A stretch of DNA of 64,000 bases from assembly GCA_030434875.1 (NCBI GenBank), contig JAUISW010000001.1, forward strand, positions 2,305,501-2,369,500, in the 5' to 3' direction. The position numbers and the translations under genes were made by a program. This document shows, in pieces, positions 44,187 to 53,413 of this stretch. Source of the DNA: Lachnospiraceae bacterium C1.1. GTDB taxonomy: Bacteria > Bacillota > Clostridia > Lachnospirales > Lachnospiraceae. Numbering within the stretch: position 1 is the first letter of the stretch; the number at the start of each line of letters is the position of its first letter. The notes beneath the pieces were generated by a model that worked only from the letters and a program-made list of their open reading frames with translations, did no database searches and was not told the DNA's origin.

Positions 44187-46079
44187 CTAAGCAAATGCTG
44201 GCACCATATCAATTTCAATGACATCCTCATCCTTTATCACTTCTCTTGTATTAACTGCCTTCTCAAAATATGGGATTAAGAATTGTTCAATATCATAGTA
44301 CTGATGATTAGATTTTAATAGATCTCTTTGTAGTTTATTGATATCCTTACCCGCATCATCTAACTCAGAGATGAGTCTATCAATCTCTTCCTCTGTCATC
44401 AAATAATCAACTGCAAGGTTTGCAACAGCAGCATTAAACAATCTTGCCGTAATAACAGCATCATCCTCTTTAAATAGATTAGTAAGCTGCCTCATGGCAA
44501 CACCTAATACTGTTCCACCGATAAGACCACCCACAAATCCCAAAACAGCGCCTAGTCTTTTATCTACTTTCTTGCCTACTTTTTCACCAATTTTTCCTGC
44601 AGCAATTCCAGCACCATAAGCACCGGCAATATTTCCAAAAAATGAAGCACTTAATGAAACCATGTTTTTTACAAATTGTGCACCGCTAATTTTCTTATCA
44701 ATCACCTTGTATATATCCGGAACCGCAAAAACAGTGAATAATACGCCCTCAGAAACTGCGGTGCTTCTCAATGCCTTTGCAAAGCTCTTTGATGCAGCAC
44801 CGCCAGATATCTTTGCTTGGCCAAGTAGCGCTCTTTTAGCATTAATCAATTCCGTAACAAGTTTCGTTCCCAATGCATCGGTTATTTTTTCCGAAATAGG
44901 AATCATTGCCTTTGTTAAGCCAGTACGTGCAATCTGATTAGAAATTAGATTTGCTGCAAACGCCGGTCCAAATACCTGAATAGCTGTATCTATCGCAGCA
45001 TCTTGTGCCTTTTTTCTGTTCTTAGTCTTCCAAAAAACAATTCCAAAGGAAGCTAATGCAGATATACCTGCTGCAAATGTACAAGTAACCGTTCCCGTAG
45101 CAATATCATAGGTTATAGACTCGAAAGTACCTGCTTTTGCAAGATTACGGGCTTGTGCATACGTCAGCTTACTTTTTCTCACCAATTCTTTAGCTTGACT
45201 AGGATCTGTCACTCCTGGAACCTGCCCTTTCGCGATTTTCTTTTCCATCGCAAGAACAGCTTTTTCATATTGATCAGAAGGCACCTCAACCTGCATTGGT
45301 TTTCCAGATTTCAAATCGTAGTATCTATACTCAAGTGCACCTGTATCTGGATTTTTCTTAAAGCAAGCACCAACACTTGAATTTGCATTCTTACAGAATT
45401 TACATTGAACCGGTTTCCCATTAATCAATTTATCAGGGCCATTTTTTGCATTATCTCGTCCTACAACTGTAGACTTATCTCCGCTAAGCTTATCTAAAAT
45501 GGTGCTTCCTTCTTCTGCATAAATACCATGACCAGTTTTACTCTGATCTGCGCCATAGGCAGCATTAAAAGTCGCCTGTTCAAAGTTTAATGCTTCTACC
45601 TCGCCAAGTGCTGCAGACTCACTAAAATCATAGGCTTGGGCCTCTATTCGTTGTAATTCTTTTTCATAGTTCTCAAAGAAGGAGCAAACATCCTTATTCT
45701 TAAAATATAGAATAGGAACATCTCCGTTTCGAAGAACATATACTTTTTCTCCGTCAATTTCTTCCCTGTCAAATGAGTATGATTCAGGATCAAAGTATTC
45801 CCATAATACAATCTGATAAAAAAGCTTCAACTCGTTTTCTTTTTTATTCTCGCCATTTTTACTTTTCTTTAACGCTCGCCTAGATGCCTTAAGAACTATT
45901 CCTCTATCAGTAATAACAGTTCCCTCCGGATATCCAGCAAAAGATTGAATATCTGCCCATAAAATATCAAAGTCATTGGGTACCGGCATATACTCTCTAA
46001 TTTTAGCTTTATTCTTATCTGTTAATTCTGTTGGTGATGATGGCATAAGTTTCATCAGCTTTTCCAGAATATCATTCAT
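44187..46079 (-). CDS. Putative nuclease-motif protein with glycine-zipper membrane region
   Basis: The 630-residue protein has three parts. Residues 1-200 are mixed alpha/beta without recognised motifs. Residues 205-240 (VVGRDNAKNGPDKLINGKPV QCKFCKNAN) give D...QxK, the spacing of a restriction-endonuclease-like core. About residues 330-540 contain several Gly/Ala-rich hydrophobic segments (TVTCTFAAGISALASFGIVF, FGNIAGAYGAGIAAGKIGEK, GAVLGFVGGLIGGTVLGVAM), glycine-zipper-like sequences of pore or membrane-inserted proteins. The C-terminus is acidic and soluble. It overlaps the DUF1232 gene by eight bases. Related proteins exist in gut bacteria but I know no function. An effector acting on DNA and membranes is a hypothesis. 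Confidence 0.55.
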   Translation of the reverse strand: MNDILEKLMKLMPSSPTELTDKNKAKIREYMPVPNDFDILWADIQSFAGYPEGTVITDRGIVLKASRRALKKSKNGENKKENELKLFYQIVLWEYFDPESYSFDREEIDGEKVYVLRNGDVPILYFKNKDVCSFFENYEKELQRIEAQAYDFSESAALGEVEALNFEQATFNAAYGADQSKTGHGIYAEEGSTILDKLSGDKSTVVGRDNAKNGPDKLINGKPVQCKFCKNANSSVGACFKKNPDTGALEYRYYDLKSGKPMQVEVPSDQYEKAVLAMEKKIAKGQVPGVTDPSQAKELVRKSKLTYAQARNLAKAGTFESITYDIATGTVTCTFAAGISALASFGIVFWKTKNRKKAQDAAIDTAIQVFGPAFAANLISNQIARTGLTKAMIPISEKITDALGTKLVTELINAKRALLGQAKISGGAASKSFAKALRSTAVSEGVLFTVFAVPDIYKVIDKKISGAQFVKNMVSLSASFFGNIAGAYGAGIAAGKIGEKVGKKVDKRLGAVLGFVGGLIGGTVLGVAMRQLTNLFKEDDAVITARLFNAAVANLAVDYLMTEEEIDRLISELDDAGKDINKLQRDLLKSNHQYYDIEQFLIPYFEKAVNTREVIKDEDVIEIDMVPAFA

Positions 46080-46857
46080 CTAAAACACCCTCTTCTACAT
46101 CAAAATAGTTTTCATATCTGTGAATGAATGCTTCATGAATAGCATCCAGTCTTCCAACCGGTGACCATTCAAAATCAGTGTTCTCAATTACGCCATTTAA
46201 AAATGCTATATAATCTTCTTCTTTTTCAAGATACATTTTCTTTAAAATAGCAACAGGGAGATTGACGCTATAAACGGTACTTTGATACGGTTCTTCTTCA
46301 ATATCTTCAACGGCGTACACCCTAACCGTTTCATCTTTTGAAAGAATTAGAGCACCCAAAGCTCTATCATCTAACAGTTCTAAAATAGCCTCTCCGACCT
46401 GTTCTTCTAATTCTTCAATAGCATTGTCACGCAATTTTTCCTGCCACGATTTGTATTTTTCCAGATCATGACCTACTCCTAACCCCAGCACAAGGGTAAC
46501 TACTGCAGCATCATCAAGATATCCAATAACTGGTATAAAGTCTGGTATTAAATCAATTGGACTAATAACATATATCAGCGCAGCTAGAATCGAAATAATT
46601 GAAGTCAATGGTATATCTGTATATTCCCGCTTAACATATGACTCCACCAACTGATACATACTTATTATGTCATCAATCACTGTTCCTAAAACCGGAATGT
46701 CATATGCTTTATGAAGAAATGACTCAAATTTAACCTTAAACTTTTCCCACTTATTTTTATCATTAAGTATTTCTTCAGCTTGATCCTTCTTTGCGAAAAG
46801 AGCACTCTTTAGTTCTTCTTCTGTAAAATTAGTTTTAAATCTCTTCGTAATAATCAC
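46072..46857 (-). CDS. DUF1232 (YkvA-like) membrane protein
   Basis: The 261-residue protein starts at GTG 46857 with a weak site. The DUF1232 block at residues 88-125 is clear: IPLTSIISILAALIYVISPI DLIPDFIPVIGYLDDAAVVT LVLGL, two membrane helices around the conserved SPIDLIPD. The C-terminal 120 residues are soluble and acidic (WSPVGRLDAIHEAFIHRYEN). DUF1232 proteins are found in membrane-stress and some toxin contexts. The gene overlaps the following one by eight bases and is 13 bp downstream of the hydrolase gene. Confidence 0.75.
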   Translation of the reverse strand: MIITKRFKTNFTEEELKSALFAKKDQAEEILNDKNKWEKFKVKFESFLHKAYDIPVLGTVIDDIISMYQLVESYVKREYTDIPLTSIISILAALIYVISPIDLIPDFIPVIGYLDDAAVVTLVLGLGVGHDLEKYKSWQEKLRDNAIEELEEQVGEAILELLDDRALGALILSKDETVRVYAVEDIEEEPYQSTVYSVNLPVAILKKMYLEKEEDYIAFLNGVIENTDFEWSPVGRLDAIHEAFIHRYENYFDVEEGVLDE

Positions 46858-46870
46858 CCCATATTTTGTT

Positions 46871-47671
46871 TTACTTGCGTATCTTTATGAATTGCTCATA
46901 TACTTGGCGCATATCCGGTTCAATCCTAGATAGCGCTTCCTCTTTATAAATATCCGGAACGCCATAAAACGCTTCTGCAATTCCAGCTGCAATACATGTT
47001 AACGTATCACAATCTCCACCTAGAGATACTGCGCATCGAACTACGTCCTCATAATCAGTTCCTTCCAAGAAGGCTGTGATAGCTTCAGGAACTGTTTCCT
47101 GGCAGCTTTCTACATGACGATATGCTGGGCGGATTTCATCAAGTGTTCTTGATAAATCATATCCAAACTCATCTATAATATATTTCTTAATCTCATCCTT
47201 TGACTTCCCTGTTCTTGCCAAGAAAATTGCTGAAGCTGTAGCTTCTGCGCCTTTTATTCCTTCAGGATGATTATGCGTAACCTCTGCTGTAATCCTTGCT
47301 ACTTCTCTTGTACGATCTATGGTGTCATAAAGCCATCCAACAGAAGATACACGCATAGCAGAACCGTTGCCCCAGCTTCCATATGGGCTTTCGTCATCAA
47401 GCTGTAGCCACCAAATAAATCTGCCTCCATATCCAGCTCCTGGATACTTACGCCCCCAAGTCTTCATTGCCTTTATTACTTCATGTCTAATTGTTTCATC
47501 ATCACTATTCAGACCTGCCTTCATGAGGCCATCTGCTACGGCAATTGTCATAACAGAATCATCTGTATATTCGGATTCATCTATGAATAATGGACCAAAA
47601 TCCTTTATCTTTTCACCGCGGTCAAATTCATAAGGGCTACCGACAATATCTCCAATAATTGCACCAATCAT
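46871..47671 (-). CDS. ADP-ribosylglycohydrolase (DraG/ARH family)
   Basis: The 266-residue protein is a full DraG-type hydrolase. MIGAIIGDIVGSPYEF opens the fold; the metal ligands are in SEYTDDSVMTIAVADGL and AVSLGGDCDTLTCIAAGIAE, and GSWGNGSAMRVSSVGWLYD forms the substrate loop. It removes ADP-ribose from proteins or small molecules using two divalent metal ions. Its ATG shares one base with the stop of the VWA gene (TAATG), so both are made together. The macrodomain two genes upstream makes an ADP-ribose-related job for the whole operon likely. Confidence 0.92.
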   Translation of the reverse strand: MIGAIIGDIVGSPYEFDRGEKIKDFGPLFIDESEYTDDSVMTIAVADGLMKAGLNSDDETIRHEVIKAMKTWGRKYPGAGYGGRFIWWLQLDDESPYGSWGNGSAMRVSSVGWLYDTIDRTREVARITAEVTHNHPEGIKGAEATASAIFLARTGKSKDEIKKYIIDEFGYDLSRTLDEIRPAYRHVESCQETVPEAITAFLEGTDYEDVVRCAVSLGGDCDTLTCIAAGIAEAFYGVPDIYKEEALSRIEPDMRQVYEQFIKIRK

Positions 47672-48360
47672 TATTTTGCCCTCCTTCCGTTCTTCTTACC
47701 GCGCTTCTCGTAATCACGATCAATGTCTGCTTTCCATGCTCCACCTGCAAATGTCATAGCCATATCTGCAGCTTTGCATTTTCTTACTCGTGTTACGGCA
47801 GCTTCAAGAACCTGATAATTAAGGGCTGTTCCTACTTCATCACAATTATAATTTGCTGCTCTATCTCTACTAATGCCCATATTTCCTGCAACTTCTATAG
47901 CATCAATATTGGCTCCAAGGAAAAGGAACTCCCAGTTGTATTTTTCTTGCTGACGCTTGATTAGTTTCTTAACATCCTTGAAAGAATAATGTCTACTAGC
48001 ATTTTCTAATCCATCTGTTGTAATAACAAACAAGGTCTTAGCCGGTCTATCCTCTTCTCTTGCATACTTGTGAACATTACCGATATGATGAATTGCTCCA
48101 CCTACCGCATCCAAAAGCGCTGTACAGCCGCGAACATAATAATCGTCTTCTGTAAGCTTCTTTACTTCACCAATAGCCACTCTGTCATGAATCACATCTG
48201 TTTCATCATCAAAAAGAACGGTAGAAACAATAGCCTCTCCTTCTTCTTTCTGCTGCTTAGCTATCATGGAATTAAATCCACCAATAGTATCCGATTCCAG
48301 TCCGCTCATAGAGCCACTTCTGTCAAGAATAAATACGATTTCTGTTAAGTTTTCTCTCAT
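47671..48360 (-). CDS. VWA-domain protein
   Basis: Almost the whole 229-residue protein is a von Willebrand factor A domain: the MIDAS motif DRSGSMSG at residues 13-20, CTALLDAVGGAIHHIG for the Thr, and ITTDGLENAS for the Asp. It should bind metal and a partner protein. The basic C-terminus (DYEKRGKKNGRRAK) may touch nucleic acid. The ribosome binding site is buried in a 10-bp hairpin (48363-48408). VWA proteins often work with ATPases in ternary complexes; no MoxR-type ATPase is in this operon. Confidence 0.9.
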   Translation of the reverse strand: MRENLTEIVFILDRSGSMSGLESDTIGGFNSMIAKQQKEEGEAIVSTVLFDDETDVIHDRVAIGEVKKLTEDDYYVRGCTALLDAVGGAIHHIGNVHKYAREEDRPAKTLFVITTDGLENASRHYSFKDVKKLIKRQQEKYNWEFLFLGANIDAIEVAGNMGISRDRAANYNCDEVGTALNYQVLEAAVTRVRKCKAADMAMTFAGGAWKADIDRDYEKRGKKNGRRAK

Positions 48361-48362
48361 AG

Positions 48363-48408
48363 TGATTACCTCCGTAATTAGCTTATTTGCTTGTTTCTGA
48401 GGTAATCA
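48363..48408 (-). promoter_or_regulatory. Hairpin sequestering the VWA ribosome binding site
   Basis: On the minus strand TGATTACCTC pairs perfectly with GAGGTAATCA (10 bp, 26-base loop). The second arm is the GGAGG ribosome binding site that ends five bases before the ATG. The fold would keep VWA, and through coupling ARH, translation low until opened. Confidence 0.6.
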
Positions 48409-48450
48409 TATCTCTATATGCATTTATGCCGGTCACTTGCCAGGCGACAT

Positions 48451-49614
48451 TTACGAAACCTGTGTACCAAGCAGTTGTTCTCCATGTTCAAATAGAGCTA
48501 CATTGATTTCATATATGTCATATGCTTCTTTCTCGATAAAGTACTGCACTATAACATCCTGCTTACTACATGGAGATAATGCCAGTCCTGCTCTTGAAAG
48601 AAGATCCTTCGTATCATCTAAATCCAACTCAAGAGCTACTGCTAAAGCAAGAACTGTAGCCTTACTAGGATTCTTTGTAGTTCCACATTTCAGCTTAGAA
48701 AACGCCTTTCTATCAAGATTAGCCTTCTTTTGAACTTCTACATCAGTAAGTCCTTTTGCATCAGCAAATGAAAAAACAAGTTCCATAAAGGTTTTGTCCA
48801 AATTATTTACAACATCATCTAGACTTCTTTCTTCCTCTAATATCGGTGCTGATAAGCACATATCAGAAGAAAGCATTTCCTCTTCATCCTCAAATGAATC
48901 CTCAATCGCGCCCGCTTTTTTACTTGAATCTTTTTTCTGTCTCTTCTTAGCCTTGTTGGCTTTTAAAAATCTTGGAACTGAGCCAATAGTAGCAGTAGCT
49001 AATCCACCAGCAAATGATTCAGAGCCACGTATATCCCTTTCATTGTCGCCATAAGGAGCCGGATATTCTACTCGATTCTTTTCATCTACATAGTTGTCAT
49101 TGATATACTCATCAATATCGCCATATAATTCTGATGATAGTGAAACTGATTTTTCATCAAAGACCACAAGATAAACATCCATATCACTTCCAGACATGAA
49201 TGCTTCAATCTCAGATAAAGCTATCCTAAGCGCGATTCCCTTTGGAAACCCATAACTTCCCGATGCTAAAAGAGGAATTGCAAGGCTTGAAATATCATTC
49301 ACCGAAGCAGCCTTAAATACACTCCTGTAGCAGCTTCTAATGATATCTTCTTCGCCCTCTTTACCACCATGCCATGCCGTTCCTACAGTATGAATAATGT
49401 ATTTAGCGGGAAGATTATATCCCTCAGTAATAACTGATGCGCCACGATCAATAGCACCAATCTCATGACGTTTTGCAAGAAGCTTATCTTTACCTGCGGC
49501 TTCATAGACAGCACTATCAATCCCTGCACCATATCCTGGCATAGGGTTCGCAGTGTTCACTATGGCATCTACATGCATTTTTGTAATGTCATTACGGACT
49601 ATTTGAAATGGCAT
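48451..49614 (-). CDS. Macrodomain fused to an HTH-like C-terminal domain
   Basis: Residues 1-165 are a macrodomain (FQIVRNDITKMHVDAIVNTA NPMPGYGAGIDSAVYEAAG; LASGSYGFPKGIALRIALSE for the ADP-ribose loops). A 100-residue linker with basic KANKAKKRQKKDSSKKA leads to an XRE-like domain at 275-385 (VQKKANLDRKAFSKLKCGTT KNP, LDDTKDLLSRAGLALSPCSK, NVALFEHGEQLLG). The same C-terminal type stands alone next to the kinase at 1056-1520. The protein could link ADP-ribose binding to gene control. It heads the six-gene operon and starts 23 bp after the GmrSD-like gene. Confidence 0.88.
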   Translation of the reverse strand: MPFQIVRNDITKMHVDAIVNTANPMPGYGAGIDSAVYEAAGKDKLLAKRHEIGAIDRGASVITEGYNLPAKYIIHTVGTAWHGGKEGEEDIIRSCYRSVFKAASVNDISSLAIPLLASGSYGFPKGIALRIALSEIEAFMSGSDMDVYLVVFDEKSVSLSSELYGDIDEYINDNYVDEKNRVEYPAPYGDNERDIRGSESFAGGLATATIGSVPRFLKANKAKKRQKKDSSKKAGAIEDSFEDEEEMLSSDMCLSAPILEEERSLDDVVNNLDKTFMELVFSFADAKGLTDVEVQKKANLDRKAFSKLKCGTTKNPSKATVLALAVALELDLDDTKDLLSRAGLALSPCSKQDVIVQYFIEKEAYDIYEINVALFEHGEQLLGTQVS

Positions 49615-49637
49615 CTATTCTTTTCACCGCCTTGTAA

Positions 49638-52451
49638 TTAACCGTTTAATCTCTTTGCTAAATCCTCTTCGAACTTCTGTACTTCTAACAATGCATTGTC
49701 TAATCCAGAGAATATTTCACTTTCATCAAGATCACTAGGAACTTGTATCTTAGTAGTCTTAAATATTTTCCACCATTGCCAATCTTTCTTGGCCTGTTTC
49801 ATAGATACGATCTCATTAATCTTGTCAGCTACAGATAAGAACTCAGCGGAAGCATTTCTAGAACTTAAACTGAGCTGAATTATGATATCTTTGCCATTTC
49901 GATTAACGATTTCATAAAAATAATGATTATCTGTATTCCATCCGCTTGGAGCATTTGGTATATCCGGCAGGATTTCAGACATTGTCTTGGTAGTAAACCT
50001 TGTACAGGTTCTATTACACTTATCTACATTGTCTATTACCGCATCAGTTTTAACCGTCCATGTCCTTAGTATTTCAGCGATCTTCTGTAATCTGGCAACC
50101 TCTTCAGAGCTTCTCAATTCCGATGAGTCCTGTGAGAATTCATCAACAAGATAAGGAACAATAACCTTGTGGAATTTATCACTCCATTCACCTAAAAATG
50201 CAGCCATCTTATCCCAATCTTCTTTATTAGTTATGCTAACATCATCAAGCGAATAATAAATCCAGGACATCTTATACTCATCCAATCTATCCCAAGACAA
50301 CTTGACACCTAACGAATCCTCAATTGCCTGCTTATTTGCATGGAGAATATCAAAAGCCTTTTTATTCTGTTCTGCCTCTGATTTATCTAAAATAAACTCA
50401 ACTCTTGTCTTATCGTAATTGGCTGTACATGAAATATGAAAACCACCAATTCCAAAATAACCTGAAACAGTATTAGATGTTGAAGGGTTCACATTGGTAA
50501 ACATTTCATATTGATTCTTTTCCCGTATTACAGGTAAAGCTTTTTCCCAGAAGGCAAATCGAATTTTCTTTCGTCCACCTGACTCAGCAGCTACTTTAAT
50601 AGTTTCTACCGGAAGCTCACCTGCATCCCATATCTTACGAATTTTTGCCTCTAGCTCTGCTGTTCTGGCATAGATTTTAAGCTCATTCCATTCAGTATTA
50701 TTATCAATAACCTTCCTCGTAAGCCTTATATCTGCAAGATCCTTGATCCCCTTACGTCCATTCTTACCATTAATCTTGTCTGTAAAGTTTCCATTACTAA
50801 TAGAAGTATTTAACTTTGAATTTAGAAGAGTCATGTTACCGATTTCATAAATAGCATGGCTTCTTACACGCTCCATCTCATCAGCATCTTCAACTTCGTT
50901 TTCATCCGTATCGTAAACCGGAACATCATACCAGTTCTGAGCCCATTTCTGCGGCATAATATGCTCAAGCGTGTACTCATACTTGAGGATCTTAATATCA
51001 ACATTAAGCTGATTTCTCTGATACAACTCTACCCAGAACAGAAGCAATGTTGGTAATTTATTGGTGGTCATACGACGCAATCCATTTACAAAGTTTCCTT
51101 CGGAAATGTACTGACAGCTTTCCAATACATCTTGTGGTGTTTTTTTCTCATCTACTAACTGTAAGCATTCATTGTTATAGTTCTTGGTACTACCTTTGCA
51201 GATAGCATTTAAAACAATATATTTTTCTAAAACAAAGAAACGACTTCTAATATCCTCTTCGGCAATGCTTCCGTTTTTTAGATAATATAACTGCTGTAAT
51301 AAATAAGGATGAAATGTAGATACCTCCAGCACATTAGAGATATTAAAAATGCGTCCTACATAATCATCATATGTGAGTAAGTTATCTTCATTAGAGAAGT
51401 ATTCTCTGAACACATCCGCGTAATCATGCAACTCTTTCAAAAAAGCCTCTACCGAAGATATATCCATCTTAGAGATCTTTTTTCTGTATTCTTGAGGTAA
51501 ATCCGCCATATTGTTTTCTGCTGGATTAAAGAATCCCTGTACAACGGCAAACGCATGAAGAAAAGTCTCAATATTACTTCGTTTCATACGACCATATTGG
51601 CGTTGTGTTTCCCAATACGCATTAGTTGATTCATCAGAGACAAATGCATCCACCCAGGTATCTTCATATTCTGAAACAGCTCTTTCATCTACTGTAGTAG
51701 GATCTTCTGCCCTTAATAACTCGACATATCTCTGATACAAAAGGTTCTTTATGGTATCAGCACTTGAAAGTCTTACACCAGCAGAATTAACAGTATCAAA
51801 TATCGCCTGTTCATTATCATTTACGTCAAGATCAATATTTACCAGGAACTTAATCTTATCAACCGTAAGAAGCTCCCATAAATAATCAATTGTCTCCTGA
51901 CTTACATCTTCCAACGCATCCCTAAAATAGGCATATGCTTTGATAATTGAGCTTGTGGTGTCATCATCGTCAAGACTGACGTATTTTTCCCATCTATCAT
52001 CAGTATCAAGCTCACCATTAATAACACTTTCAAAAGCCTTTTTATCTAAGTGGGAATGATTTATTTTGACATGAAGTTTTTTCTTTATACCACCTTCCGG
52101 TACAAACAAAATACTTTCCATCTGAACCTGACATGTCTTAACATCAGATTCATCGTAATTGTAGCTTGCAGCATTCTTTACAATATGATCATAGCAAGCT
52201 CTAAGCAAAATGCTTAAAGTAGTCAACCTCTGCTGTCCATCAATAACAGAGAATCTTGCCACACTTCCTGCAGCTGCTAATTCATTCTTTAAAATGATGG
52301 AACCTAAAAAATGATTCTGATTCTTGCTTGTAAGATTATTAAAAAGCTCGCTCCAGTTGTCCTCGCTCCAAACGTAAGCCCTTTGGAAGAAAGGAATATC
52401 GTAATAACTTGGAGTAGCTAAAAAATAAAATGATTTGTCTTCTGCCCTCAT
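49638..52451 (-). CDS. GmrSD-like DUF262/DUF1524 restriction enzyme with DUF4268
   Basis: Start 52451 is chosen because AAGGAG is closer to ordinary spacing than for the GTG at 52463 (937 residues). DUF262 motif DGQQRLTTLSILLRA lies near residue 70, followed by a ParB/Srx-like nucleotide-binding core. The HNH-type DUF1524 motif YTLEHIMPQKW is near residue 494. DUF4268 follows (KIRFAFWEKALPVIREKNQY, SCTANYDKTRVEFIL), and a further 130-residue domain ends the protein. Fused GmrS-GmrD enzymes (type IV restriction, such as BrxU) cut glucosylated or otherwise modified phage DNA and are known BREX companions. The position three genes after brxL fits. Confidence 0.9.
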   Translation of the reverse strand: MRAEDKSFYFLATPSYYDIPFFQRAYVWSEDNWSELFNNLTSKNQNHFLGSIILKNELAAAGSVARFSVIDGQQRLTTLSILLRACYDHIVKNAASYNYDESDVKTCQVQMESILFVPEGGIKKKLHVKINHSHLDKKAFESVINGELDTDDRWEKYVSLDDDDTTSSIIKAYAYFRDALEDVSQETIDYLWELLTVDKIKFLVNIDLDVNDNEQAIFDTVNSAGVRLSSADTIKNLLYQRYVELLRAEDPTTVDERAVSEYEDTWVDAFVSDESTNAYWETQRQYGRMKRSNIETFLHAFAVVQGFFNPAENNMADLPQEYRKKISKMDISSVEAFLKELHDYADVFREYFSNEDNLLTYDDYVGRIFNISNVLEVSTFHPYLLQQLYYLKNGSIAEEDIRSRFFVLEKYIVLNAICKGSTKNYNNECLQLVDEKKTPQDVLESCQYISEGNFVNGLRRMTTNKLPTLLLFWVELYQRNQLNVDIKILKYEYTLEHIMPQKWAQNWYDVPVYDTDENEVEDADEMERVRSHAIYEIGNMTLLNSKLNTSISNGNFTDKINGKNGRKGIKDLADIRLTRKVIDNNTEWNELKIYARTAELEAKIRKIWDAGELPVETIKVAAESGGRKKIRFAFWEKALPVIREKNQYEMFTNVNPSTSNTVSGYFGIGGFHISCTANYDKTRVEFILDKSEAEQNKKAFDILHANKQAIEDSLGVKLSWDRLDEYKMSWIYYSLDDVSITNKEDWDKMAAFLGEWSDKFHKVIVPYLVDEFSQDSSELRSSEEVARLQKIAEILRTWTVKTDAVIDNVDKCNRTCTRFTTKTMSEILPDIPNAPSGWNTDNHYFYEIVNRNGKDIIIQLSLSSRNASAEFLSVADKINEIVSMKQAKKDWQWWKIFKTTKIQVPSDLDESEIFSGLDNALLEVQKFEEDLAKRLNG

Positions 52452-52521
52452 TAAAAAATACACTCCTTAATACTGTTATATAATTATTTTCCCTTGATAG
52501 AGAAATAGTATTTTCTTTACC

Positions 52522-53382
52522 TTATAAACGTGGACCTCTTCGCGTAGGTCTTCTGTGCAGAAATGCATTAATTTTCTGACGTTCAGCTTCTTCACGTCTC
52601 CTTTTAATATCTGCTAACCACCTATTTCTTTCCTCAATCATTTCTTTCCACGGACTAAATGATAGCCAGTGACTTTCAGGAATAAAAAATTCATCTACGT
52701 TCATGGTCTCAGATAACTTTATAGGATGCACAGATAAAACCACCTCGCTATAATCAAAATCTTCTCTAATTAAGCGATGAACAATGTCTTCTTCTCCATA
52801 ATATACACACACGCTATAATTATTTGCTTGAAGAACATTTCCATTTGAGACTATGCTACTTAACATTTTTCGAGGAGATCGTAACCACTTAAAATGTAAA
52901 TGAGTATGACATGGCTGATAACTTGTATCATCTTCCTGTCTCAATCTTCCAAATTCTAAATCAGGTTCTTTTCCTCTTTCATCAAATACCCATACTATTC
53001 TTCGGCCATTATTCGCATGAAAAAGTGTTCGTGACCTAAATTCTTCAGCAGATATTGGACTATGTTGAAATTCGATGACAGTTTTACTTTGTTCTAAATA
53101 AACATCTGCAATGTGTAATTCTCCTGTGTTTTCATCTTTGAATCTTACTTCTAAAGATTCCGAAGGAAATAGTTCCTGCATATGAATATGCCATTCGCTC
53201 TTACTATCCTTATCTGCTCCGTAAGGGCAATTAGCATCAACTTTATGTGCAAAATGAGGAGCTTTTATCTCTCCCTTTTTGTGAGTCAAAGGTCTTCCGC
53301 ATTCTGGGCAAAAACATTCCTTATAGCGCTCCTCTCTGTTTGCATATATTCGATTACCGTCTTTATCATGAGCTACAAGCAA
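52522..53382 (-). CDS. CoiA-like protein (zinc ribbon plus nuclease fold)
   Basis: The 286-residue protein starts at TTG 53382 with GGAGGG upstream. ECFCPECGRPLTHKKGEIKA PHFAH is the CoiA zinc ribbon, and IADVYLEQSKTVIEFQHSPI SAEEF is the CoiA nuclease core (D...ExQ). CoiA proteins promote recombination after DNA uptake; relatives on defence islands are probably restriction-like nucleases. The C-terminal 100 residues are not recognised. It lies between GmrSD and the deoxyribosyltransferase-like gene, in the same direction. Confidence 0.82.
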   Translation of the reverse strand: MLVAHDKDGNRIYANREERYKECFCPECGRPLTHKKGEIKAPHFAHKVDANCPYGADKDSKSEWHIHMQELFPSESLEVRFKDENTGELHIADVYLEQSKTVIEFQHSPISAEEFRSRTLFHANNGRRIVWVFDERGKEPDLEFGRLRQEDDTSYQPCHTHLHFKWLRSPRKMLSSIVSNGNVLQANNYSVCVYYGEEDIVHRLIREDFDYSEVVLSVHPIKLSETMNVDEFFIPESHWLSFSPWKEMIEERNRWLADIKRRREEAERQKINAFLHRRPTRRGPRL

Positions 53383-53413
53383 TATAAACCGCCCTCCTTA
53401 AACAAGAAAATCT

